Position numbers and translations under genes: made by a program
In this document: piece after piece, positions 1 through 7,640 of the stretch
How positions within the stretch are numbered: position 1 is the first letter of the stretch
How the letters are laid out: every line of letters begins with the position of its first letter
Notes under the pieces: model-generated
What the model was told of the DNA's origin: nothing
Seen by the model: only the letters and a program-made list of their open reading frames with translations
The model's database searches: none
DNA from: an uncultured Oscillospiraceae bacterium
Lineage (GTDB): Bacteria > Bacillota > Clostridia > Oscillospirales > Ruminococcaceae
NCBI GenBank assembly: GCA_934539585.1
Contig: CAKTCT010000012.1
Span: forward strand, 1-64,000
Direction: 5' to 3'
DNA length: 64,000 nt

Positions 1-102
1 GGGGACTTCGCCGTGTTCTTCCCGGAGGACGCCCACAAGCCGTGCTGCCGGAGCGGCGCGCCCGCCTGCCGGAAGCTCATCGTCAAAGTCGCCCTGGACT
101 GA
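1..102 (+). CDS. YhcH/YjgK/YiaL-family protein, C-terminal fragment
   Basis: Only the last 33 codons lie in the window, ending at a TGA at 100-102. The tail has the phrase FAVFFPEDAHKP followed by KLIVKV, which matches the C-terminus of the YhcH/YjgK/YiaL (EbgC-like) cupin family, where the HxP region lies near the metal site. Members are small sugar-handling proteins, often anomerase-like or linked to sialic acid and beta-galactoside use. The next hydrolase gene starts 26 bp downstream, so the two are probably co-transcribed as part of a glycan-use cluster. The family call rests on a short stretch, but the motif is characteristic. Confidence 0.7.
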   Translation, partial: GDFAVFFPEDAHKPCCRSGAPACRKLIVKVALD

Positions 103-128
103 TCCGCCATTGTCAAAGGAGGAAGCAA

Positions 129-2465
129 ATGGAACGTTCTGCAGATTTTTCCCGGGCCTGCATCTGGGTCCTGCCCGATGCGCCGGAGCTGGAACGAAAA
201 GCCGCCGCCATCCTGGCGGAGGAAATCGAAAAACGGACGGGAATCTCCCTCCCCACAACGGCCGCCCCTCTGGAGGAGCGGCCCTTCCTCTATGTGGGCA
301 GCGCCGTGCCGGAGCTTCTGGCTCCGGAGCTGTCCGCCCTGCCCGCCCCCGGAAGGGAGGGCTTCCGCCTTCTTCTCCGCCGCCAATGGGGAGCCGCCGT
401 GGGCAGCGACCCCCGGGGGACCCTCTACGCCGTGGGCCGCCTTCTCCGGCGGATGAAGTGGGGCCGGGGCCTCCTGGCCTTCCCGGAGCACACCGAAGCC
501 TCCGCGCCCCGGTCCTCCATCCGGGGACACCAGCTGGGCTACCGACCCCTCCCCAACGCCTACGACGCCTGGACCCCGGAAATCTATGCGCAGTACATCC
601 GGGAGCTGGCCCTGTTCGGCGCCAACGGCATCGAGCTGATCCCCCCGTGCGTGGACGCCAGCGCCGACCAGAGCCTCATGAAGCTGGACCGCATGGAGAT
701 GACCCGGTTCCTCTCCAGAACCATCCATTCCTACGGAATGGACGTCTGGGTCTGGTACCCCCACGTAGACGAAGTTCACGGCGGCCCCCAGAACCCCTTC
801 CGGTCCGACCGGGACCTCCGGGAGTTCTTCGGAACCGTCCCCTACGTGGACCACGTCTTCATCCCCGGCGGCGACCCGGGCTCCCTGGACCCGGAGCCCC
901 TGTTCGCCTGGGCGGAGCACGTAGCAGCCCTTCTCCGCCAGCGCCACCCGGCGGCAAAGCTCTGGATTTCCCCCCAGACCGGAACCCCCTCGGCCCAGTG
1001 GGTGGAGGGCTTCTACGCCCTGACCGCCGCGGAGCCGGAATGGCTTTCCGGCATCGTCTTCGCCCCCTGGGAGCGGGACCCTCCCGAGACCCTCCGCCGC
1101 CGGATCCCCGCCCGGTACCCCATCCGCAACTACCCGGACATCACCCACCTGATCCGCTGCCAGTACCCGGTCCCCCAGTGGGACATCGCCTGGGCCCTGA
1201 CCCTGGGCCGGGAGGCCACCAACCCCCGCCCCGTGGACGAAAAGCGCATCCATAACCGCTACGCCCATTGCTTTTCCGGCAGCATCTGCTACTCCGAGGG
1301 CATCAACGACGACGTGAACAAATTCGTCTGGCTGGACCAGGAGTGGAACGCCGATACCCCGGTCCTGGACACCCTCCGGGACTACTGCGGCCTTTTCATC
1401 GACTGGAACCTCCGGGACGACCTGGCCCAGGGCCTTCTGGGGGAGGAGGAAGCCCTCCGGGGCCCCCTGGCCCAGAACCCCCGCATCCCAACCACCCTCT
1501 CCCAGTGGCAGGCCATGGAAACCCAGGCCGGCCCCTTCGCCCGGGATAACTACCGGATGGAAATGGGCCTGATCCGGGCCTACTACGACGCCTACCAGCA
1601 GGAGCGCCTCTGCTATGAGCGGTATCTGGAACAGGAGGCCCGCCGCCTTCTCGCCGCCGGAGCGGACGTGGACGCCGCAGAGCGCGTCCTCCTCCGGGCC
1701 AGGGAGCAGCCCATCCGCCGGGAGTGGCGGGACCGGATCAACGGCCTGGCCGACCGGCTCTTTGCCCACATCGGGGCCCAGCTCACCGTGAGCCGCCACC
1801 ACGCCGACGGCTACGAGCGGGGAGCCTACGTGGACGCCATGGACGTCCCCCTGAACGACTCCCGTTACCTCCGGACCTGCTTTCAAAAAATCCGCGGCCT
1901 GGCCTCCCCGGAGGAAAAGCGCCAGGCGATCCGGGACCTTCTCCACCGCACAGACCCCGGCCCCGGCGGCTTCTACGACAGCTTCGAGAGCTTCGGCAGC
2001 TGCTGGCAGCGCCTTTCGGAACAGCCGGACTACGAAAACGACCCCGCCTATTGGAACGTCCCCCTGCCGTCCTTCCTGATGCAGAGCCCCGTGGCGGAGA
2101 CCGACGTCCCCCTGGCCTGGCGCAGCAACATCTACACCCTCTACCAGAAGCCCCTGGTGATCACCTACCGCGGCCTGGACCCGGAATCGGACTATTGGTA
2201 TCAAGCTGCCTACGGCCGCTACCAAACCACCGACCTGTCCCTCCACGCCGGGGAAGCGGGGGAGATTCTTCTCCACGGGCCGGTTTCCCTGAAAACATCC
2301 TTCTGCACCGTTTCCCTGAAGCTCCCCCGGGAAGCTTATGCCTCCGGGACCCTGATCCTGCGGCTCACCGTCCCCGACGGCCAGCGGGGCCCCAACGTGT
2401 CGGAAATCCTCCTCACCAAACGCCCCCTGACCCGGGCCGGGCAGGTAAAAATCGAACACCATTGA
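129..2465 (+). CDS. Predicted glycoside hydrolase, GH67/GH20-like N-domain plus TIM barrel
   Basis: A protein of 778 residues. The ATG at 129 is chosen because AAAGGAGG ends about 6 bases before it; an in-frame ATG at 42 lies inside the preceding gene and has no ribosome binding site. Residues 1-115 resemble the alpha/beta substrate-binding N-domain shared by GH20 and GH67 enzymes (AAAILAEEIEKRTG, then a GTLYAVGRLLRR segment). From about residue 130 (RGHQLGYRP) a TIM-barrel-like region follows, with acidic motifs VDEVHGG near 211 and IPGGDPGSLD near 244 as candidate active-site loops. No signal peptide is seen, so it is probably cytoplasmic and acts on imported oligosaccharides. It lies between a YhcH gene and a fucosidase. 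The exact family and substrate are not established. Confidence 0.6.
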   Translation: MERSADFSRACIWVLPDAPELERKAAAILAEEIEKRTGISLPTTAAPLEERPFLYVGSAVPELLAPELSALPAPGREGFRLLLRRQWGAAVGSDPRGTLYAVGRLLRRMKWGRGLLAFPEHTEASAPRSSIRGHQLGYRPLPNAYDAWTPEIYAQYIRELALFGANGIELIPPCVDASADQSLMKLDRMEMTRFLSRTIHSYGMDVWVWYPHVDEVHGGPQNPFRSDRDLREFFGTVPYVDHVFIPGGDPGSLDPEPLFAWAEHVAALLRQRHPAAKLWISPQTGTPSAQWVEGFYALTAAEPEWLSGIVFAPWERDPPETLRRRIPARYPIRNYPDITHLIRCQYPVPQWDIAWALTLGREATNPRPVDEKRIHNRYAHCFSGSICYSEGINDDVNKFVWLDQEWNADTPVLDTLRDYCGLFIDWNLRDDLAQGLLGEEEALRGPLAQNPRIPTTLSQWQAMETQAGPFARDNYRMEMGLIRAYYDAYQQERLCYERYLEQEARRLLAAGADVDAAERVLLRAREQPIRREWRDRINGLADRLFAHIGAQLTVSRHHADGYERGAYVDAMDVPLNDSRYLRTCFQKIRGLASPEEKRQAIRDLLHRTDPGPGGFYDSFESFGSCWQRLSEQPDYENDPAYWNVPLPSFLMQSPVAETDVPLAWRSNIYTLYQKPLVITYRGLDPESDYWYQAAYGRYQTTDLSLHAGEAGEILLHGPVSLKTSFCTVSLKLPREAYASGTLILRLTVPDGQRGPNVSEILLTKRPLTRAGQVKIEHH

Positions 2466-2470
2466 TCTTT

Positions 2471-2507
2471 CGCCCCGGAGAACCCCGCGTTTTCCGGGGC
2501 GGTTTTC
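2471..2507 (+). terminator. Rho-independent terminator after the glycoside hydrolase
   Basis: The arms CGCCCCGGA (2471-2479) and TCCGGGGCG (2493-2501) pair perfectly and are followed by GTTTTC. The hairpin starts six bases after the stop codon and separates the first operon from the fucosidase gene, which has its own promoter. Confidence 0.8.
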
Positions 2508-2547
2508 TGTGGGGCTTCCTTTTTTGTGCAAAACCGTTTCCGCCCCC

Positions 2548-2576
2548 TTGCCATCTGCCGGGGAGTGTGGTAGAAT
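2548..2576 (+). promoter_or_regulatory. Sigma-A promoter of the GH95 fucosidase gene
   Basis: TTGCCA (2548-2553) and TAGAAT (2571-2576) are separated by exactly 17 bases. The expected transcription start, near 2583, falls at the edge of a perfect palindrome (2587-2600). Confidence 0.75.
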
Positions 2577-2586
2577 AATCTGGAAA

Positions 2587-2600
2587 GTAAAACGTTTTAC
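2587..2600. promoter_or_regulatory. LacI-family-type operator palindrome
   Basis: GTAAAACGTTTTAC is a perfect 14-bp palindrome centred on CG, the form typical of LacI/GalR-family operators. It sits between the -10 element and the ribosome binding site, where a bound repressor would block transcription. No lacI-type gene is in the window, so the regulator is inferred to be elsewhere. Confidence 0.65.
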
Positions 2601-2615
2601 GAAAGGATGAACGCC

Positions 2616-4814
2616 ATGACCCAGAAACGCATTTACGCCCTCACTCCGGCCAAGGAGTGGATGGAGGGCCTCCCCATGGGAAACGGCCGCCTGGCCGCCA
2701 TGGTCTGGGGAGATAAAGAGACGGACCGGCTGACCCTGAACCACGAATGGCTGTGGACGGGCCGGAACCGGGACCGCCGCTGCGCCGAAGCCGCGGAGCA
2801 CCTGGGAGAGGTCCGGGACTGCATCCGCCGGGAGGACTGGAACAAGGCCGCCGAGCTGGGCAACCATTATTTCGGCGGCGCAGGCGGGATCAGCGGCCGC
2901 CCCACCCGGGTGGACCCCTATCAGCCCGCCGGGGACCTGACCTTCCGCCTGGACAGCGCCCCCGCCTTTTCCAGCCGGGAGCTGGACCTGGAAACCGGCC
3001 TGGCCCGGACCCTCCGGGGCCCCGTGGAGACCCGGATTTTCACCAGCTGTACCGACGGCACCATCCTCTGCCGCTGGCAGGGGGAGACTCCATTTTCCGG
3101 GGAGTTTACCCTTTCCCGGGAGGCCCAGGAGGCCACGGCCCTGACCTTTTCCACCGCCCCGGAGACCATCCGCATGGACGGAGCCATTTCCGGCGGCATT
3201 GATTTTGCCGTGGAGGTCCGCCTGACCACCGACGGCCGCGCCGCCGTTGCCGGAGAGGGCAGGGTCCGGGTGGAAAACGCCTCCTGGATCACCGCGGAGA
3301 TCAACATGGCCACCTCCCATGAGGACCTGGAGAAGGAACTGGCCTCCTACCGCTTTGCTGGGGACTTTGAAAAATCCCTGGCAACCCACAGGAAGCGGTT
3401 CCGGGAGTGGATGGACCGCCTTTCCCTGAACCTGACCACGGACCCGGCCCTGGAGGCCCTTCCCACAGAGGAACGGGTCCGTCTGGTCCGGGAGGGGGGC
3501 GTGGACAACGGCCTTTGCCGGCTCTACTTCGATTTCGGCCGGTACCTGCTGCTGTCCTCCTCCATCTGCGGGGAGCTGCCCGCCAATCTCCAGGGCAAGT
3601 GGAATGACCTTATGGCCCCGCCCTGGCAGTGCGACTACCACTTCGACATCAACCTGGAAATGAACTACTGGATGGCGGAGCCCGCTGGTCTCCCCGAGTG
3701 CTCCGAGGCCCTGACCCGCTATGTCCTGAGCTTCCTGGACAGCGGCCGGGAGGCTGCGGAGCGGCTCTACGGCTGCGGCGGCATCTATCTGCCCCTCCAG
3801 AGCGACGCCTGGGGCCGTTCCACCCCGGAGTCCTACGGCTGGGGCGTGTGGATCGGGGCCGCCCCCTGGATCGCCCGGCAGCTCTGGGACCACTGGCGCT
3901 ATACCGGCGACCGGGCCTACCTGGAACGGGTCTACCCCTTCTTCTCCGGCGTGGCGGAGTTTTACGGGGACTACCTGGTCCGGGACGGAAACGGGACCTA
4001 TCAGATTCTCCCCAGCCAGTCTCCGGAGAATTTCATCACCGGCCTGGAGTTCCCGGTGCTTCTGGGCCAGTCCTCGGCCATGGACGTGCAGCTTTGCTAT
4101 GACGCCCTGACCTATGCCATTGAGGCGGCGGAAATTCTGGACAAGGATGCACCCTACCGTGACCTTTGGCGCACCATCCGTGACCATTTGCCGCCCTTTT
4201 CCATCGGCTCGGACGGCCGCCTTTTGGAGTGGGACCGGGAGCTCCCGGAGGGGGAGCCGGGCCACCGGCACCTGTCCCACCTTTACGGCCTGTACCCCTC
4301 GGACCTTTTCACCCCGGAGACCCGCCCGGAGCAGTATCAGGCGGCGGTCCGGTCCCTGGGCTTCCGGCTGTCCCACGGCGGCGGCCATACCGGCTGGAGC
4401 CGGGCGTGGGTGGCCTGCCTCCGGGCCCGGACCGGCGACAGCCAGGGCTTTTACGAGCATTTCACGGCCCTGATCAAGGATTTCGCCACGGCGACGCTGC
4501 TGGACCTGCACCCGCCCCGCATCTTCCAGATCGACGGCAACCTGGGAGCCGTCGCGGCGGCCCTGGAAGCTGTCCTGGGCTTCTACGACGGCAAGGCCCA
4601 CCTGCTGCCCGCTCTGCCCCGGGAGTGGGCAGAGGGCTCCGTGGAGGGTCTGCGGCTCCCCGGCGGGCACCGGCTGTCCATGGCCTGGAAAGACGGCAGG
4701 CTGACGTCGGCGGAGGTGGTCCTGGGCTTTTCCGGCCACCTGACCGCCGCCTACGCCGGAACCGAACAAACCGTAACCGGTGCCCCCGGCGAAAAAGTGC
4801 AGCTGCACTTTTAA
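2616..4814 (+). CDS. GH95 family alpha-L-fucosidase
   Basis: Predicted to hydrolyse alpha-1,2-linked L-fucose from host or milk glycans. The 732-residue length is usual for GH95. The N-terminus has the hallmark PAKEWMEGLPMGNGRLAAMVWG followed by LNHEWLWTG. The catalytic (alpha/alpha)6 domain carries DINLEMNYW near residue 350, PSQSPEN near 468 (its Glu matches the family's general acid) and QIDGNLG near 640 (its Asp is a conserved active-site residue). The start at 2616 is preferred over an in-frame ATG at 2607 because GAAAGGA at 2601-2607 gives 8-base spacing. No signal peptide is visible, so the enzyme is probably intracellular. It has its own promoter and a LacI-type operator, implying sugar induction. 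Confidence 0.9.
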   Translation: MTQKRIYALTPAKEWMEGLPMGNGRLAAMVWGDKETDRLTLNHEWLWTGRNRDRRCAEAAEHLGEVRDCIRREDWNKAAELGNHYFGGAGGISGRPTRVDPYQPAGDLTFRLDSAPAFSSRELDLETGLARTLRGPVETRIFTSCTDGTILCRWQGETPFSGEFTLSREAQEATALTFSTAPETIRMDGAISGGIDFAVEVRLTTDGRAAVAGEGRVRVENASWITAEINMATSHEDLEKELASYRFAGDFEKSLATHRKRFREWMDRLSLNLTTDPALEALPTEERVRLVREGGVDNGLCRLYFDFGRYLLLSSSICGELPANLQGKWNDLMAPPWQCDYHFDINLEMNYWMAEPAGLPECSEALTRYVLSFLDSGREAAERLYGCGGIYLPLQSDAWGRSTPESYGWGVWIGAAPWIARQLWDHWRYTGDRAYLERVYPFFSGVAEFYGDYLVRDGNGTYQILPSQSPENFITGLEFPVLLGQSSAMDVQLCYDALTYAIEAAEILDKDAPYRDLWRTIRDHLPPFSIGSDGRLLEWDRELPEGEPGHRHLSHLYGLYPSDLFTPETRPEQYQAAVRSLGFRLSHGGGHTGWSRAWVACLRARTGDSQGFYEHFTALIKDFATATLLDLHPPRIFQIDGNLGAVAAALEAVLGFYDGKAHLLPALPREWAEGSVEGLRLPGGHRLSMAWKDGRLTSAEVVLGFSGHLTAAYAGTEQTVTGAPGEKVQLHF

Positions 4815-4904
4815 CGGCGGATCCTCCCAGTCAACAAAAGACCCGAGGAATACCCAACCCGCACCCAAAGAGCATCCAAAGCGCACCCTACGACCACCCG
4901 AAAT

Positions 4905-5165
4905 ATCGCCGCGAAACATCCTCCGAAATCCGGAAAACGCTTAGGTGAGTGCGCCGATTGGCACCACGTCAGGCCAGCCGCCCCAACAACCCACGTCAAG
5001 CCGGCGCGTATTTCCGAATCCTCATACAGGAATCGAAGCGATCAAAAGTGCTGCACGGTTGCCTACTGTCCGAGCACCGATAGCGGCGGCGGGAAGTGTC
5101 GTGTGCGGATATGTTTATCCAGCGCCTGCCGCCATTGGGGTTTTTAGGGGCGGGAGCCCCTAAAC
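4905..5165 (+). repeat. Diverged intergenic repeat, left copy
   Basis: This stretch matches the reverse complement of 5395-5660. The clearest blocks are CCGGAAAACGC, GAGTxCGCC, ATTGGCACC, GTCAGGCC and GCCTACTGTCC, all in the same order and spacing. The two copies therefore form a large imperfect inverted repeat. Both copies can be read in one shared frame giving similar peptides (GKRL, WH, VRP, AYCP), so a decayed short gene is possible, but neither has a convincing start. The region from 4815 to 4904 shows nothing else recognisable. Confidence 0.65.
5143..5164. repeat. Perfect hairpin at the end of the left repeat copy
   Basis: TTTAGGGGC (5143-5151) and GCCCCTAAA (5156-5164) pair perfectly around GGGA and are followed by CGGTTTTTC. 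It could act as a terminator for transcription from the left, but it is over 300 bases past the fucosidase stop. A related GGCGGGAGCCC block recurs on the other strand near 5400-5425. Confidence 0.6.
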
Positions 5166-5175
5166 GGTTTTTCTC

Positions 5176-5205
5176 CCCAATCTTTTTTCCGTAAAAAAGA
5201 TTGGG
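5176..5205. repeat. Perfect hairpin with T6/A6 arms
   Basis: CCCAATCTTTTTT (5176-5188) pairs base for base with AAAAAAGATTGGG (5193-5205) around a four-base loop CCGT. The shape, with symmetrical T and A tracts, allows a terminator-like structure on either strand, but no gene end abuts it. Confidence 0.7.
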
Positions 5206-5242
5206 TGCCCTGGTAGGACAAAACAAATCTGTACAAACGTAA

Positions 5243-5314
5243 GTAGCCGCATAGGCTAGTAGTACCTGCCAAATCCGATTCGATTTCGGCAGCACTACCG
5301 GCCTATGCGGCTAC
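5243..5314. repeat. Long nested hairpin
   Basis: Outer arms GTAGCCGCATAGGC (5243-5256) and GCCTATGCGGCTAC (5301-5314) are a perfect 14-bp inverted repeat. Inside them 5258-5276 and 5281-5299 pair imperfectly (GTAGTACCTGCC against GGCAGCACTAC). The whole could fold into one stem of more than 30 base pairs. This resembles a structured RNA or a MITE-like palindrome; there is no evidence for either beyond the fold. Confidence 0.6.
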
Positions 5315-5349
5315 GTATGTTTATTGTTATCGATAGGTGATTTCTTGCA

Positions 5350-5381
5350 CCCCTTCTTTTCCCGCGCGGGAAAAGAAGGGG
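5350..5381. repeat. 32-bp perfect palindrome
   Basis: The half CCCCTTCTTTTCCCGC (5350-5365) is followed directly by its exact reverse complement (5366-5381), with no spacer. It sits just beside the right copy of the diverged repeat. Confidence 0.75.
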
Positions 5382-5394
5382 GAGAAAAGGGCGC

Positions 5395-5660
5395 TCGGTG
5401 GGCTCCCGCCCCCCGAGACCCCCTAAAGTCGCGCCCTGGGCTTCGGAGAACCCCAAATACTACCCCGCGGTGGACACGGCCGCCGCAATTGGTGCGTGGA
5501 CAGTAGGCATCCAGCTGCCACTTTCGGACGCTGATGCCCTCACGATGGGCTTTGGGGGCAGGCGGCGGCCTGACCAGGTGCCAATAGGCGTACTCAACCA
5601 GGCGTTTTCCGGTTTCCGAAGGAAATCGCGGACGATGTCCGCGAAGGAAAAGGCCAAGCA
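5395..5660 (-). repeat. Diverged intergenic repeat, right (inverted) copy
   Basis: Reverse complement of the repeat at 4905-5165, with the blocks listed there in the same order. The adjoining 5661-5740 holds short palindromic motifs such as TCGCGAAGCGA and GCATTTTCGCGGAGCGATAATGC, typical of REP-like intergenic elements. No gene is recognised here. Open frames across it lack ribosome binding sites and match no family I know. Confidence 0.6.
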
Positions 5661-5747
5661 TTTTCGCGGAGCGATAATGCGGGCTTTCATCGCGAAGCGA
5701 TATTGCGGGCGCCCTGACGTGGGTGCAGCTGGCTTGCCCGACCGCAG

Positions 5748-7640
5748 TCAGCTCAACTCAAACTGCCCCGTGTACAGCTGATAGTACTTGCCCTTCTGGG
5801 CAATCAGCTCCTCATGGTTGCCTTTTTCGATGATCTGGCCGTTTTCCAGCACCAGGATGCAGTCGGCGTTGCGGACCGTGGACAGACGGTGGGCAATGAC
5901 GAACACCGTCCGGCCCTCCATGAGACTGTCCATGCCCTTTTCGATGAGGGCCTCGGTGCGGGTGTCAATGGAGGAGGTGGCCTCGTCCAGAATCAGCACC
6001 GGCGGGTCGGCCACCGCCGCCCGGGCAATGGCCAACAGCTGTCGCTGGCCCTGGGAGAGGTTGGCGCCGTCGGAGACCAGTAGCGTGTCATACCCCTGGG
6101 GAAGGTGCCGGACGAAGAAATCGGCGTTGGCCAGCCTGGCAGCCGACTCGATCTCCCCGTCGGTGGCGTCCAGACGGCCGTAGCGGATGTTCTCCCGGAC
6201 AGAGCCGGTAAAGAGGTGGGTGTCCTGGAGCACCATGGCCAGGGACCGCCGCAGGTCGTCCTTTTTGATCTTGGTGATATTGATGCCGTCGTAGCGGATT
6301 TTGCCGTCGCTTAGCTCATAAAACCGGTTGATCAGGTTGGTGATGGTGGTCTTTCCTGCGCCGGTGGAGCCCACAAAGGCGATCTTCTGCCCGGGCAGGG
6401 CGTGGAGGGAAACGTGGTGGAGCACTTCCTTCTTGCCGTCGTAGCTGAAGGAGATGTCTTCGAACTCCACGTCGCCCCGGAGCTCGGTGTAAGTCACGGT
6501 GTTGTCCGCGGCGTGGGGATGCTTCCACGCCCAGTGGCCGGTGGGCTTTTTGCTTTCGGTGATGGTTCCGTCGGGGGCGATGTTGGCATTGACCAGCTGG
6601 ACGTAACCGTTGTCCTCCTCGGGCTTGGCGTCGATGATCTCAAAGATCCGCTCAGCGCCGGCCAGAGCCGCCAGCAAGGCGTTGAACTGCTGGGAAATCT
6701 GGGTGATGGGCTGGGAGAAGGACCGGGTGTACTGGAGGAAGGAGGCGATGGAGCCGATGTCCATCCGCCCGTTGATGACCAGCATGGCCCCCACCGCCGC
6801 CGTCAGGGCGTAGTTGATGTAGGAAAGGTTGCCCATGATGGGCATGATGATGCTGGCGTAGGTGTTGGCGTCGGTGGCGGCGGAGCGGAACTCCTCGTTG
6901 AGGGCGTCGAAGCCCTCCTTGGCTTCCGGCTCGTGGCAGAAGACCTTGACCACCTTCTGGCCCTCGGTCATCTCCTCAATGTAGCCGTTGAGGGCGCCCA
7001 CCGCCTTCTGCTGCCGCTTGAACAGCCGGGCGCTGCGGCCGCCGATGAACTTGATGAGAAAGAGCATCAGCACCAGCATGACCACGATGAGAAGGGTGAG
7101 AACGGGGCTCAGAATCACCATCATGACGAAGGTGGAGACCGCCGTCACCGCCGAGGAGATCAGCTGGGTCGCGCCCTGGCTGATGGCCTCTCGGAGGGTG
7201 TCCACGTCGTTGGTGAAGCGGCTCATGAGCTCGCCGTGGGTGTGGGCGTCAAAGAAGGAAATGGGCAGGTCCTGGAGGCTGTTGAACAGGTCCCCCCGGA
7301 CGGAGTTCAGGGTCTGGTTGGAGACCCGGATCATCAGCCGGTTGCAGATGTAGCCCGACAGGGTGCCGATGAGGTAAATCCCCGCCATGACCATCAGCAT
7401 CCGGATAAAGGGCCACAGGTCCGCCGCCGTGGTCTCCTTGCCGATGAAGGGGACGATGTAATCATTGAGGATGGGCTTCAGGAAGTAGGTCCCGGCAACG
7501 CCGGCCCCGGCGTTGAGGAGCACCAGCAGCAGAACGATGGCCAGCACCCATTTCTGCCGGAACATATACCCCAGGACCCGGAAAAAGGTCTTGGAGGCGC
7601 TTTTGGGCTTTGCCATCTGCATGGGTCTTGGTCCTGGCAT
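5748..7640 (-). CDS. Multidrug-type ABC exporter, canonical half (permease-ATPase fusion)
   Basis: A 630-residue half-transporter with six predicted membrane segments in the first ~330 residues and a C-terminal ATPase. The nucleotide-binding domain has Walker A GSTGAGKTT, signature LSQGQ and Walker B VLILDEATSSID, including the catalytic Glu. It begins at the ATG whose A is the last base of the upstream gene's stop (TGATG), with GGGAGGG about 7 bases before, so translation is coupled. Its partner (7640-9361) lacks the catalytic Glu, so the two probably form an asymmetric heterodimer like the YheI/YheH type. Role: efflux of toxic or amphipathic compounds under MarR control. The substrate is unknown. 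Confidence 0.88.
   Translation of the reverse strand: MPGPRPMQMAKPKSASKTFFRVLGYMFRQKWVLAIVLLLVLLNAGAGVAGTYFLKPILNDYIVPFIGKETTAADLWPFIRMLMVMAGIYLIGTLSGYICNRLMIRVSNQTLNSVRGDLFNSLQDLPISFFDAHTHGELMSRFTNDVDTLREAISQGATQLISSAVTAVSTFVMMVILSPVLTLLIVVMLVLMLFLIKFIGGRSARLFKRQQKAVGALNGYIEEMTEGQKVVKVFCHEPEAKEGFDALNEEFRSAATDANTYASIIMPIMGNLSYINYALTAAVGAMLVINGRMDIGSIASFLQYTRSFSQPITQISQQFNALLAALAGAERIFEIIDAKPEEDNGYVQLVNANIAPDGTITESKKPTGHWAWKHPHAADNTVTYTELRGDVEFEDISFSYDGKKEVLHHVSLHALPGQKIAFVGSTGAGKTTITNLINRFYELSDGKIRYDGINITKIKKDDLRRSLAMVLQDTHLFTGSVRENIRYGRLDATDGEIESAARLANADFFVRHLPQGYDTLLVSDGANLSQGQRQLLAIARAAVADPPVLILDEATSSIDTRTEALIEKGMDSLMEGRTVFVIAHRLSTVRNADCILVLENGQIIEKGNHEELIAQKGKYYQLYTGQFELS

Noticed and set aside
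5311..5661. Coding gene on the minus strand inside the right repeat copy
   Set aside because: The frame has no ribosome binding site and no family match; similarity to the left copy is better explained by a DNA repeat. Kept as a possible gene remnant in the findings.
4815..5747. Insertion sequence
   Set aside because: There is no transposase frame or DDE motif; only a non-autonomous element is possible.
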